A stretch of DNA of 64,000 nucleotides, taken from NCBI GenBank assembly GCA_029237695.1, contig CM055267.1, forward strand, positions 4,548,036 to 4,612,035, given 5' to 3'. Of this stretch, positions 12,536 through 24,200 are shown piece after piece. Every line of letters starts with the position of its first letter. Positions within the stretch are counted from its first letter, which is position 1. This DNA comes from Conchocele bisecta (Eukaryota > Mollusca > Bivalvia > Lucinida > Thyasiridae). The notes below the pieces were generated by a model. It saw only the letters and a program-made list of their open reading frames with translations, did no database searches and was not told where the DNA came from. The position numbers and the translations under genes are program-made.

Positions 12536-13302
12536 GGGCCCCAAGTGGGACATGGCTCAATTTTGTCAACAAAATTCATTTTTGTGCCACAAAATTCAAT
12601 TCTGTGTTACAAAATTCACTTTTGTGCAACAGAATTCAATTCTGTGTCACAAAATTCAATTCTGTGTCACAAAATTCACTTTTGTGCCACAAAATTCAAT
12701 TCTGTGTAACACAATTCAATTCTATGTCACAAAATTCAATTATGTGCCACAGAATTCAATTCTGTGTCACAAAATTCAATTCTGTGTCACAAAATTCACT
12801 TTTGTGCCACAAAATTCAATTCTGTGTCACAAAATTCAATTCTGTCAATTCTGCACACGCATGTAAGAAGGACTACCATTGGTCAGAAACTGCACTGGAG
12901 AAATGGGTCACGGTCGCCGATCTACACATTCAATGTCGATGATTCATTTCTCATTCTGCCGATGATTCATTTCTCATTCTGCCATTTTGCTTCAACTATC
13001 TCCAAACAGTCAAACGTTGACAAACCCATTCGTATTTAAACTCATTTGCGTTATAATTGTACACATAATTCATGTACATGTAGATCTCCCGCGAGTACTG
13101 ACGTCATTTAGTGTGTATCGCAAGGTACATCTGCCCCAGTTAAATCAATAATACACGCGCTGTGGCCTGAGTTCTGACTGCTGTCTATGTTTATAAACAT
13201 AATGTGTGTATTGGGCCATTTGAGGAAACCATTTGTAGTATTTGTGTAGATACCATGGATACTAAGATGGTGTATACTGTAAATAATGCATGTAGACACA
13301 TA
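12536..13302 (+). mobile_element. unclassified dispersed element, copy 1
   Basis: About 770 bp repeated in inverted orientation at 42091-42777 with high similarity. One end is CTACGGGGC followed by a 20-bp tandem array (12553-12850). The other end is a non-repetitive 450-bp part finishing at GCATGTAGACACA. No transposase is visible. A third locus at 13905-14185 has only the array and the GGCGCCCCGTAG end. Confidence 0.75.
12553..12850 (+). repeat. 20-bp tandem array (CAAAATTCAATTCTGTGT)
   Basis: About 15 copies of a 20-bp unit alternating CAAAATTCAATTCTGTGTCA and CAAAATTCACTTTTGTGCCA. It reads as Gln/Asn/Cys-rich peptides in more than one frame, as expected of a simple array and not of a gene. 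Confidence 0.9.
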
Positions 13303-13431
13303 GCTGCGAACACGTAACTTCGCAACTAGTAGACACAGATCCAATACCATTTGTTTCACAAGGTTATATCTACTGTTAGAATACGACGTCATCTAATGTC
13401 ATTTTCGAGCATAAAACGTTACCTGATAAAT

Positions 13432-13579
13432 AGAATACCAGGCTAGTGTATTTTAATATCAAGTTTATCAGGCTCGGCTCGGAAACGGTAGGAATTCCTC
13501 GGCAAGCCTCGGAATTCCTACGCGTTTCCTAGCCTTGCCTGATAAACTTGATATCAAAATACACTAGCCTGGTATTCTC
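13432..13579. mobile_element. 148-bp foldback element
   Basis: Near-perfect inverted repeat. The arm AGAATACCAGGCTAGTGTAT continues through a TATCAAGTTTATCAGG segment and is matched on the other side; inside is a second nested pair around GGAATTCCT. The arms cover most of the element, as in foldback MITEs. Transcripts would fold into a long hairpin. Confidence 0.85.
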
Positions 13580-13904
13580 TATATATGGGCATGCTCTCAT
13601 GTCGAGCTATGTCCCGGCTACTTTATGTTTGACCCTGTTTACATAATTGAGGGAAAATTCTGAATATTTTTCTTATTTCTCCTTCAAAGTATATATGCTT
13701 ATATGGTGTGACCACTCATTTGTAATCATAATATAACCAAAATAACTGTCCATAAAGAAGTATAATATTGATATATTGGGTTATATTTTCGCATTGAAAT
13801 ATTTAAACCTGCAAGTGTACCCCACCATCTAGTAAAATGGACTAAGACCGATCTCAACCAATCAACGTAGAGATGACATAGACTATCATACGCAAACTAA
13901 TTTT

Positions 13905-14185
13905 TGTGGACAAAAATGAATTCTGTCCCACAAAACTGAATTTTCTTCACAAAACTCAATTCTGTCTTACACAATTGAATCCTTTATAACAAAAATGAAT
14001 TTTGTATATGAAACGTATGCAGAATTGAATTTTGTGACACAGAATTGAATTTTGTGACACAGAATTGACAGAATTGAGTTTTGTGACACAGAATTGAATT
14101 TTGTGACACAGAATTGAATTTTGTGATTTTTAGTGTTACAAAACTCAATTTTGTACACATAATTAACCTGTCCTGCATGGCGCCC
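13905..14185 (-). repeat. 20-bp tandem array, inverted copy
   Basis: The same array family as 12553-12850, in the opposite orientation and more degraded, ending in GGCGCCCCGTAG. It lies only 0.6-1.3 kb from the first copy. Confidence 0.85.
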
Positions 14186-14419
14186 CGTAGTATCAGCAAC
14201 TGGTAATTGCTTTTGCCAGAAAAACAGCTGCAGTAAAATACGCTGCAATCTGGGAGTTTCTTTTTTCGTAATGGATATGAGAAGCAAGTGATCCGATTCC
14301 ACTTGAACAGTATGTCCGTACACATACTGATGAAACCGTTTCAGCCAAATGTAATGCCTAAACAATCAAGTTCAGTCATGGCGTATCTAGTTGTTTCTCC
14401 GGGGATCAATGATTTGGAA

Positions 14420-14600
14420 ACATTATAGGGTTAACTGTATTGTAATTTTCAAATTTGCGGCGTATATCAGAAAATGATAGGTCGGAAAACCTGTTTAATG
14501 GCGACCCGCTAGCGAAGCCATTAAACATGTTTTCCAAACTATCATTTTCTGATATACGCCGCAAATTTCAAAATTACAATGCGGTTAACCTATTTCTAAT
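14420..14600. mobile_element. foldback element
   Basis: Inverted repeat with arms of about 70-80 bp (GTAATTTTCAAATTTGCGGC, then a GTATATCAGAAAATGATAG stretch, matched by its complement). GGTTAAC lies near both ends and the centre is a short loop around CGACCCGCTAGCG. Non-coding. Confidence 0.85.
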
Positions 14601-15940
14601 GCATTATTTTACTACTGGCGTAGGAATACATATTTAAATAATTTGCGACCGTTCATCAACAATGATATATCTGTAATGTATGACCATCAGCCAATCAGAT
14701 TGCGTGATATGCATAGAGTGCATTAGAAACGCTATTGGCTTGCCTTCATGACACAACCTAATCCAAACTAGATGTCTCGGTCTGAAGTATCACTGGCTTT
14801 ATGATGTCATACCATACCAAGGCTGGCTTCTATGTAACAATGTATTTGACACGTTGAAAAGCGTCATCTCATGTCTTCTTTCGCATCATAAACAAACAGT
14901 ATTGGTAAACAATTTGCGCAAGGGGCTTGTATGTAATGTTAGTGAGATTGGGGGAAAATTTGAACAAATAATTCACTATACCCAGGATTGTTTCCAATTC
15001 CGCACGACAAAGCAACGGGTCCAGGTCTGGCCCAATATCTTTCTAGTCAAGATATGTCCAAAAAACATGGAACTTCAGTGACACAGTTATCTAACTTGTT
15101 TTCATTACGTTTGATGCCTTTATCAGGCATACGTCATGCATAGTTCGGTCATGTTCTTTGCGACTATTAACATCAACATTAACGTCGTAAACAATTGAGC
15201 CAATTGGATATTCAATGCACTGATACATTTTATGTTGAAACATGTGGTGTGACCTATATGTTAGTCGTGAATAACGATACTAACCGTATGGGGAATTGAA
15301 TGTTAATGTTTCTCAATGATTCTGCCTTTTCAACTTAGCCATATTGTTGTATACATGTTCGCATACAATCATGCACATGCTATATAGTTTATGTCATCAA
15401 CTCCTCTAATGTATTTCTAAAAAAAACTCTACACATGTCTTCTACATATATTGAACATGGGCACGTAGTTTTTATTTTCTGACGGAGACAGAAATCCTCG
15501 AAAATACACTTTTTCCACTTAGCTTTTCTTGCATATAATTATGTATACGGTATAGAGTGTATTCAACCTCTCCAACAGTTTTCTCTCAATCAAACTGAAA
15601 TATTACACACGTACTCGTGTATTGAACACGTTCACCTGGAGTTTTAATGACAAAACTACCACCTTTTCACAAACTTAGCCATATGTCTACATCTTCCTGT
15701 AAATAATGCTATATAGGGTATAGAATTTGTGTTATCAACACCGTTGACAGCTTTGTGATAGTGCCAACACTGCCTCTCAGAAACACCAAATATATGAATA
15801 CTCTAATGCAGATGCAGATGGAATTAATTGAAAAGTGCTGATAATTCAGTATCCGTACTTAAGAAATTTCCTGAATACACATAGTGGCCATTTTGAAATC
15901 CGAATTCGCGGACATAAAACAGTGCTTTGAATTTGACATA
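14600..15940. other. no gene recognised
   Basis: AT-rich with short frames only; no repeat family or exon signal that I can support. Confidence 0.5.
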
Positions 15941-15944
15941 CAGT

Positions 15945-16132
15945 CGAACCTCTCTAAACCTGCTTAATTTTGATCGGGTTCATTGCCACTTATCTCCGAT
16001 GATAATGATTGTTCGTGAAAAGCACCCACGCGTGTATTGAAGTAGTCATCTATCAGTTTTACAGTTGAACCTCGCTAAGCCGGACACACTGGGAACCTCA
16101 CATGGTGTCCGATTTAGATAGGTTCCAATGTA
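15945..16132. mobile_element. pogo/Tigger-like short DNA element
   Basis: Same composite as 3434-3655: GTCGAACCTCTCTAAACC at the left, and at the right a hairpin GAACCTCGCTAAGCCGGACA ... GTGTCCGATTTAGATAGGTT. Non-autonomous and diverged. Confidence 0.6.
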
Positions 16133-16557
16133 CTCTTATAAATTCCCTTTCCTATAGAGTATGATAAGAGTCTAAGTCTAAGAGCAGCAATCTAAATGAT
16201 TTATCCATAATTATATAAGAAGTGTACGATTCTCACGGCAGCCATTTACAAATTCAGAAAACAATACAATGCTTGAAAGATGAATATAGGCAGACAGACA
16301 AAATGTTTTACCTGTATTAGAAGGGTATATAGAATGAATACAGCATTTCAGGACAGCTATTTTGAAATGCAAGATGGCGGCTATAGGAATTGTCGAAAAA
16401 AAAATGGAGCCAACCCCAGTTATGTATATGTGGTCTAAATATGATAAAGAAACATAATTGGTTACAAGAATGTAGCTAAATAAATGCAAGACTACATAAC
16501 ATCATACACTATTTATGTAGGATATTTCTGCATTGATGTGTTTGCTTGAACTATCAC

Positions 16558-16692
16558 CATATTTCTATAAGTGATGTAGTTGTGTTATACCGTTCCCCAT
16601 GCCATATTTCTATAAGTGATTTATTTGTGTTAAACCGTTACCAATGCCATATCTCGACAAGTGATGTACATGTATGTATTCGAGTTAGGCAT
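16558..16692. repeat. 45-bp tandem repeat, 3 copies
   Basis: Three units of 45 bp starting CATATTTCTATAAGTGAT at 16558, 16603 and 16648. The period is a multiple of three and the plus strand is open, giving a 15-residue repeat. I see no protein family match and treat it as non-coding. Confidence 0.7.
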
Positions 16693-16699
16693 ACCGCCA

Positions 16700-18130
16700 A
16701 CCATAATTTCAAAATGACATGTTATGTAAAGAAAATAGTTTCCAACTACATGTATATATCTGAAAATCCCAACGATGCCTTATTATTAAGCACTATTTCT
16801 AGAGTTCGTCGATCAGTGTGTGTTATGGTGGTTACATCGCACACCTTGTTTCTGAAGGCCGTCTTTGTAATTTATGCTGTCGGAACAATTTTCAGCAAAC
16901 GGTGCCTCCACTATCACCTACCATATCCATATGTGTTTGTATGCACCGAATCTGCACCAAACTCATTTGTATAAACGTGTACGAGGATGGTCGAGCCTAA
17001 GTAGTGCCATATTTGTTTTGGACGAAATACTGTAAATAGTTTATTAACAGTAATCTCTTCTGCGAAATTAAAAGAAACTATCCTCCCACATGGCTGTTGA
17101 CTTGTCTTAAAACCTATCTCGTTCGTTCTGGAAGTGTAATGTATGCTTGGTAGCATCAATATGATATAGATGATGATGTCACAAATTCGTGCAACGTGGA
17201 AAGCAAATAAAATAACGATTTCCATCTTAACATTATGATTTTAATGTGTGAACGTGGTATTTTTGTTGGAAAAAAAACGTCCGTAATGCTTTATGACCTC
17301 ATTTACTCGATGAAAATGGCATTGATAACGTCATACATCTGCAATTCATGGTAGGTAATTATAAATGGCGATAGTTCATAACAATGGAAAGGAAAATAGC
17401 GAAACATGTCAATTTCCGTAAATAAATGAAATATTATACTATACTTATTGAATTACTGTCGAATTCGAGACAATGGAGAGGGAAATAAAGCTAGAAGGTA
17501 AAGTACATTTGTTTAAGGTATATTCTGGCAAAAACATGTGTGATTTTTGTAATTCCCGATATATTTTCAACAATGCGGGGGTAATCCCGACAAATGGTGA
17601 CGCTACTGTATATATCTAGGATCAAGTATTAGCTATATCTTTTGGAGGACAAAACCTTCGGCAACATAAAAGCCCCCCCCCCCCCCCCCCACCCCCACCC
17701 CGCCACCCACAGACATGTAGTCACAGGGCGGGAGGGTGTTGTAGTTTCAATGATCAGTGCAATGCTCCACAATCATGGTATTGGATCACGTGATTCCCAA
17801 ACGGTTCCATTTAACGACGTTTTCCGACGTGACGTACTCTTTTACGTCATTTTTACAATATATTTCCTTTAAAATCTTTCTAACAAATGGGCGGATGTTG
17901 ATGACATATACTATAGCCACCAAAAACGATGCTATATGGCTAAACGCATGACGTCATGCCGTTCGGAAACCACGTGATCCCATACCATGCGTAGCATTGT
18001 TGTGGGAAGAGGCCACATATTGCCGTATTGAACAATTTGTTTCTGTGTCACAAATTTTAGTTTTTAGAGGTGTGTATGTATAAGGAATCAGCTGATATAT
18101 CGGTTGTACATGCTTGTGTATGTTGTAGGA
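16700..18130. other. no gene recognised; poly-C tract inside
   Basis: Apart from a C run at 17672-17700, nothing identifiable. The last few hundred bases should include the promoter and 5' UTR of the cadherin gene, but I cannot mark a TATA box or start site with confidence. Confidence 0.4.
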
Positions 18131-18180
18131 CCTGGTACTGACCATGGCGAATGCATTATGATGTTTGCACCGCTGGTACG

Positions 18181-18220
18181 ATGAATACCGCTGTATGGCT
18201 GCGTGCTGTTTCACTACTAT
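18181..18220 (+). CDS. cadherin exon 1: start and signal peptide
   Basis: ATG AAT ACC ... gives MNTAVWLRAVSLL and one base of the next codon, followed by a strong donor GTGAGT at 18221. Joined to exon 2 it yields the hydrophobic core AVSLLCALCA, a good signal peptide with likely cleavage before SPPS. Phase 1 matches exon 2. An upstream in-frame ATG at 18151 would add ten residues. A 6-codon upstream ORF starts at 18134 in a strong context (accATGG). I prefer 18181 because A is at -3 and the signal peptide is compact. Confidence 0.7.
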
Positions 18221-21200
18221 GTGAGTACCGACTGTCCGGTACCCGATTTAGTCTCATCCCGTCAGCACGGTGTACTGTTCACTGGAGTTGCACTTCGCGC
18301 CGGCGTAAAATGTTTCAATGTCGAAATATGCATCGGTTTCCTGACGAGATGCCACTCTACTTAACTTGAGATATCGCATAAACGCAGTTTTAGTCTAGTA
18401 ACCGGCGCACATTTACTAGACGAAACTGTGTTTGTGCTTTATATTCTGCCTGAAAAAATAGAGCAAAGTCGATGGCGCACCATCGCAAAATACCCACTTT
18501 TCCTCTGATGTAAACATTGTGAAATCTAAAATGGATTCCACTTAGCGTTTAGTAGAAACGAATTCCTTGATAAAGGCCTTGTGCCGACATGTCGGAAAAG
18601 TGGGTTCCTGTTTTTTTGCAGAATTGTTGAACATAAACCTCTGCCAATAGACAGTGAATGTGTAGATCATAAAAAGGTGGATATAATCAATACCGAGAGG
18701 TTCAATTAAAAATTGAAATTGACTTTGCGAATCTACACAACATAAGGAAGGCACACACCAAGTTTGAAGTATTACATATTACGGTAAAAAGGATTTACGG
18801 TAAGACAAGTTTTACTTCTTATAAGCCAAACTTGGCACATTCTAAGTCGAAAAAGGGGAGACAATCCATGACCAGGGGTTGAATGAAAAATCGAAATTCA
18901 CTTTGCACATCTACACATCATAAGGAAGACACACAGCAATTTTGATGTCCCTACATATTACGGTAAAAAATACTTACTTCTTACAATGCAAAATTGGCAA
19001 ATTCTAAGTCGAAAAGAGGGAGATAATCCATGACCGCGGGTCGAATCAGAAAGAGAAATTCACTTTGCGAATCTACACACCATAAGGAAGGCACACACCA
19101 AGTTTGACGTCCCTATATAGATACATATGTTCGAATTCTAAGTCGAAAAGGGGGAAATAATGCATGACATGTGGTCAAATTAAAAATCGAAATTCACTTT
19201 GTGCATCTACACACCATAAGGAAGGCACATAGTTTGAAGTCCCCACCCATTACGTTAAAACAAGTTTTACTTCTTACAAGAAACGTGACGTACTGTCACG
19301 TACGGACAGACGGACGGACACCGGTGACGAAAACACTATACTCATTTATTTAAAAAAAAATGGGTATAACAACAAAGAAAAACAACAGAAGAAACAACAA
19401 AACAAACACGCAGCTGTATATAAAGAGCCAATTGTGTATTCAATAATTTCTAGCTATTGCCTTCGGCAGCTCTGGGAATACCTGGTTTCCCCAACAACGC
19501 TTCTCCATGCCTTTAATTGGAAATGTCTTATAAACTCACTATCGACTGATTCGAAAACATATTATCATTCCGTCGCTATTCCGTTGCTATGGTAACCGCT
19601 GATCCTCTATAATATTGCTCTGTGCGTGTGTCATTAATTTACCTGAGAGGCTGACTTACAGACTTTCTACATGCACGCAGCTCTTGTCGCATGTCCAATA
19701 TACAGCAAATCCCTAACAGGAACAACATTGACGGAGCATTATAGCACAGGGGCGGATCCAGCATTTGAGGAACGGGGGTTGTCTAGTTGCGAAGGTAACT
19801 CTTGAAATCTACTCTCGTATCGTCCGTAGCTAGCTACGGACGGTACGGGAGTAATTGCAAGAGTTAACGTTCGCAACTAGGGGGTTGTCCTATTTTCGAT
19901 CTCTTCGAAATGCACTTTCCTGTGTTTTACGGCATTTAAATTCAGACTCCAACTGGAGGTAAACTGTGATCTATGTGAATTCCGTGGCTGAACGGGGTGT
20001 TGCAACCCCGGAACCCCCCGCCCTCCAGATCCGCCCCTGTAGCGGTAGCCATTCATTCTGAAATACATCCGATATAGGAAGGAATTGGCAAGAATGAATA
20101 TCCTCATAACATGTATATTATAGAGAAATACCTTCCTTAAAGGTACATGCCCACTCAGTAGGTACAACATGTTCTTTATATCAGAGACATCATCTGAGAC
20201 ATTTTCTGGCAAACTAAACATTCATTCACCATTACCCTACGCATTGATTGGCATTATCATACATTTTATATCAGACGTAAATTTCCACACTGATATCAGG
20301 GGCGATAACCGCGTTTCCTCAAAATGTTAACAGACATTACTATTACTATTTATTATCTTTATTTATTTTTTGATGTGCAATGATCATACTTTATAATCTG
20401 TCGAAAATATTATTTTTACCAGGTGGCGCATTTAAGTAGTATAAATAATTAAAAAATATCATGCTTCATTTGCATATGAAAATAGCCTGATACAACCGTT
20501 AGTGACTATAAGTAAAGTAAATATTACTAAATGATTATATCTGTATAGCGGGCACTCGTTCAAGCGGCATAATTTGGGAATGTTTGTACCCGTAACAGCA
20601 CAATAAACAAAGTCCATTCCGTGGCCGAGAGACCAGTTCTGCTCCATGGATGTGAAAACAAGCTAACAGCTTATATGAATTCATATCCATGAGACTATCC
20701 AGGAAACTATTGAAATGACATTTCTAGGCATCAGATGATTTATTTTGATCTACGCTTCTACAGTCTCCTCCAATTGCAATTTGAGATGTGATACAGTGAT
20801 GTATAGGCCTTCACTAACGCAACTCTGGCATAAGCTATTTAAAGAACCTATGGCTATGAATATTGCAATTTCAATTTAAAAATGATGTAAATAAAGTGCA
20901 AATCTTGTTTCATGATCATGGACATATTGTACAATATACTGGTTAACTATGGCTGAAACTGAATAACTGGCATATGGGATTGCGACAAGTGTACCTGTAA
21001 ATTCAATAATTGTTTACAAGAAAACATTGCTAATGTGAAATTTGCAGACTATCATAATTTTGCACTTACAAACGTCTTAGTCGTACGAAGTTTAGTGAAA
21101 CTGGCCCATGTAACCTTATAACGATCGACATTACTTGTTAGAAGCATGGCCGGTGTTTCATTGATAGAATGGCGAACAGTGCAGATTCTGATCAGACTGT

Positions 21201-24200
21201 GCGGATGCACAGGCTGATCTGGGTCTGCAGTGGTCGCAAAAACCCATAAGCCCCATTTCTCCAGTCAGTGTCACATGTATACATGTGTCGTTGTAGATAC
21301 AGGCGCGCTGTGTGCCAGCCCACCTAGTGTTATCAACAACGGCGCCAGTGCCATCATTGTACCGGAGAACACGCCAGTAGGTCGGTATTGTCCGCCAGTA
21401 CGTCGACTTTATCCGCCAGTAGGTCGGTATTGTCCGCCAGTACGTCGGCTTTTATCCGCCAGTAGGTCGGTATTGTCCGCCAGTAGATCGGTATTTGTCT
21501 TCCAGTCGGTCACCACCTCTCACAATCAGCTAAGGAGGCTCTTGTGACACATATTGAAAAATACTCGCAAACGAAGTACAAATCGCGCGCCACAATAAAA
21601 ATGCAGTAACCGCATCAGCTGTGTATATTTAATCTCTTACAATATTACCCCAACTACCTATGTTTGGCCTGAAATTTCAACACAACTGAATTTGTTGGAA
21701 TTGTTTTGATGAAAATATGAGGGACAGAGGCATTGCTATCACTTGTTCTATCACTTGTAACACCACACCATTTCTTGAAAATTATTCCAAAGTGGGGTCA
21801 TAACCACCTCAAATTTTCGCTACAAATGCCCTTTAAATTCTTATGCGAAACCGTACCGGCGAGACAGTATAACATGCGCCATTTTCCAAGATTTCAAAAT
21901 CAACCGGAGCTAACATTGAGTTTCGTAGCATTATGAAATACACCTAGTCAAGCCTCACAAAGTCAAGAAATATTCATAAACCTATTTTTCTAAACACACT
22001 GGTGTAACTTGCAGGGTCGGTAGTATATCCAGTTGGTAGGTATTTGTCCGGCAGTAGGTCGGTATTGTCCGCTAGTAGGTCGGTATTGTCCGCTAGTAGG
22101 TCGGTATTGTCCTCCAGTAGGTCGGTATTGTCCTCCAGTAGGCCAGTAGGTCGGTATTGTCCTCCAGGAGACCGGTATTTGTCCGCCAGTAGGTCGGTAT
22201 TATCCGCCAGTAGGTCGATATTTCCCCCAGTAGGTCGGTATTATCCGCCAGTAGGTCGGTATTTCCGCCAGTAGGTCGGTATTCCTCCTCCAGTAGGTCG
22301 GTATTTGTCCGCCAGTAGTATTTGTTCGCCTATACCAACCAACAGACATACCAACTCGCTCAGTATTTCAGTCAGTAAATATCTGCCTATATGTATGACA
22401 TGTACATGTATTTGTCCGCCTGCAGGTCGGTATATATATCAGTCTGTATTGCAGTATGTGTCAGCCTGTAGGTCTATATATTAGGGACGGTGCTGCTCTA
22501 TGCATGTGTGGAATACTCGGACATAGTGCCCAGCAAATGACTCATTCGAAACGCATTACCCCACCCACCCACTTCGTTTAGACTATACAGTTTATTAAAA
22601 CACTGTATATTCTAACAGAAATGGTTGAGTAGAGTAATGCGTTTCGAATGGCTCATTGACTGGGCCCTATGTCTGAGTGTTCCACTTATATATACACGTT
22701 GTCGTAGTCTTGATACAGTACAGTCCTACATACATGTTGCCATGGTTATACTACTGTACATACACGTTGTCATGGCTATGCTATTGTACATAATATTATA
22801 CGCTGTCATGGTTATGCTACTGTGCACACACGTTGGCATGCCTATATATGCTACTGTACATATACAGTATGGGTCATGGTTATTCTGCTGCATATACACG
22901 TTGCCATGGTCATGCATATGCACATACCCATATACACATTGACATGGTTTTGGTAGCATACGCCCACATGTTACCATGGTTACAGGTAGCGTATTGCGGG
23001 CCCTGGATACGGAGGACGCCGATGGCGACAACATCACGGTGCGGTTCCCGGACTACGAGACTGAGTCCCGGTCGCTGGTGCTCATCAAACAGGTCACCAC
23101 GGGGCCCACGTACGGTCGGGCAAACATTATACTCAACGCTCAACTCGACAGGGACTTTGTAAGTGTCACGATTGGTGCTGGTTAGTCATTCAGGGTGATG
23201 CATTCAGTGCGTCTGTCCATCATCACCATGATCACAGGGTTTGCGGACCCGGACATAGTCATGGAAACAATCGTGTGATACTAGTGACCAATTTCAAGGC
23301 ATTGTTTGAAACCAATTATTAAAACACAATATACTTGTAGAAATGTAATGTACTTGTGAACCGAACTGTATATTCCATGAGTCGCATAAAAAATCAGAGA
23401 TTTTGTGAAAGATAAACGTTAAATTACAATGCTGTGTTACGCTGGTATAGTTCACTTGCAGTCCATATTATACAGCCAGACATTATGCACATGTATTCAA
23501 TAATCTACAATCACAAACTGTCATTTCCTGAATACATAACCACACATTCACATATTATCTATTCCAGGATCTAGTCACCTATTGTATATTAGTATTCCAA
23601 AATATATACATATATATACATTGTCAGGTACATATATATACATTGTCAGGTACATATATATACATTGTCAGGTACATATATATACATTGTCAGGTACATA
23701 TATATACATTGTCAGGTACATATATATACATTGTCAGGTACATATATATACATTTACATACTCTACAGTTACGTATTATCTGTTACATAATCTACAGTGA
23801 TGCATTTTCTATTACACAATGTATATAATCCCTAATTACACACATTGTCTGTTACAGAATCCTGGCGTCAGGAACTTACAGTTTGTCCTCGATGACGGCA
23901 GTTTGCAGGTATTTACTGTATTAGCATAATGTATAATGTTGGCTCACGGCAGACTGCCAGTTTGCATGTAATTGTACTAGCACAATGAATAATGTTGGCT
24001 CACGGCAGACTGCCAGTTTGCAGGTAACTGTACTAGCATAATGTATAATGTTGGCTCACGGCAGACTGCCAGTTTGCAGGTAATTGTACTAGCATAATGT
24101 ATAATGTTGGCTCACGGCAGATTGCCAGTTTGCAGGTAATTGTACTAACATAATGTATAATGTTGGCTCACGGCAGACTGCCAGTTTGCAGGTAATTGTA

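Noticed and set aside
12405..12942. Asn/Gln/Cys-rich repeated protein (VTKFNSVSQNSILCHKIQF type)
   Set aside because: Translation of a 20-bp tandem array; two frames give related peptides and the same array occurs inverted elsewhere.
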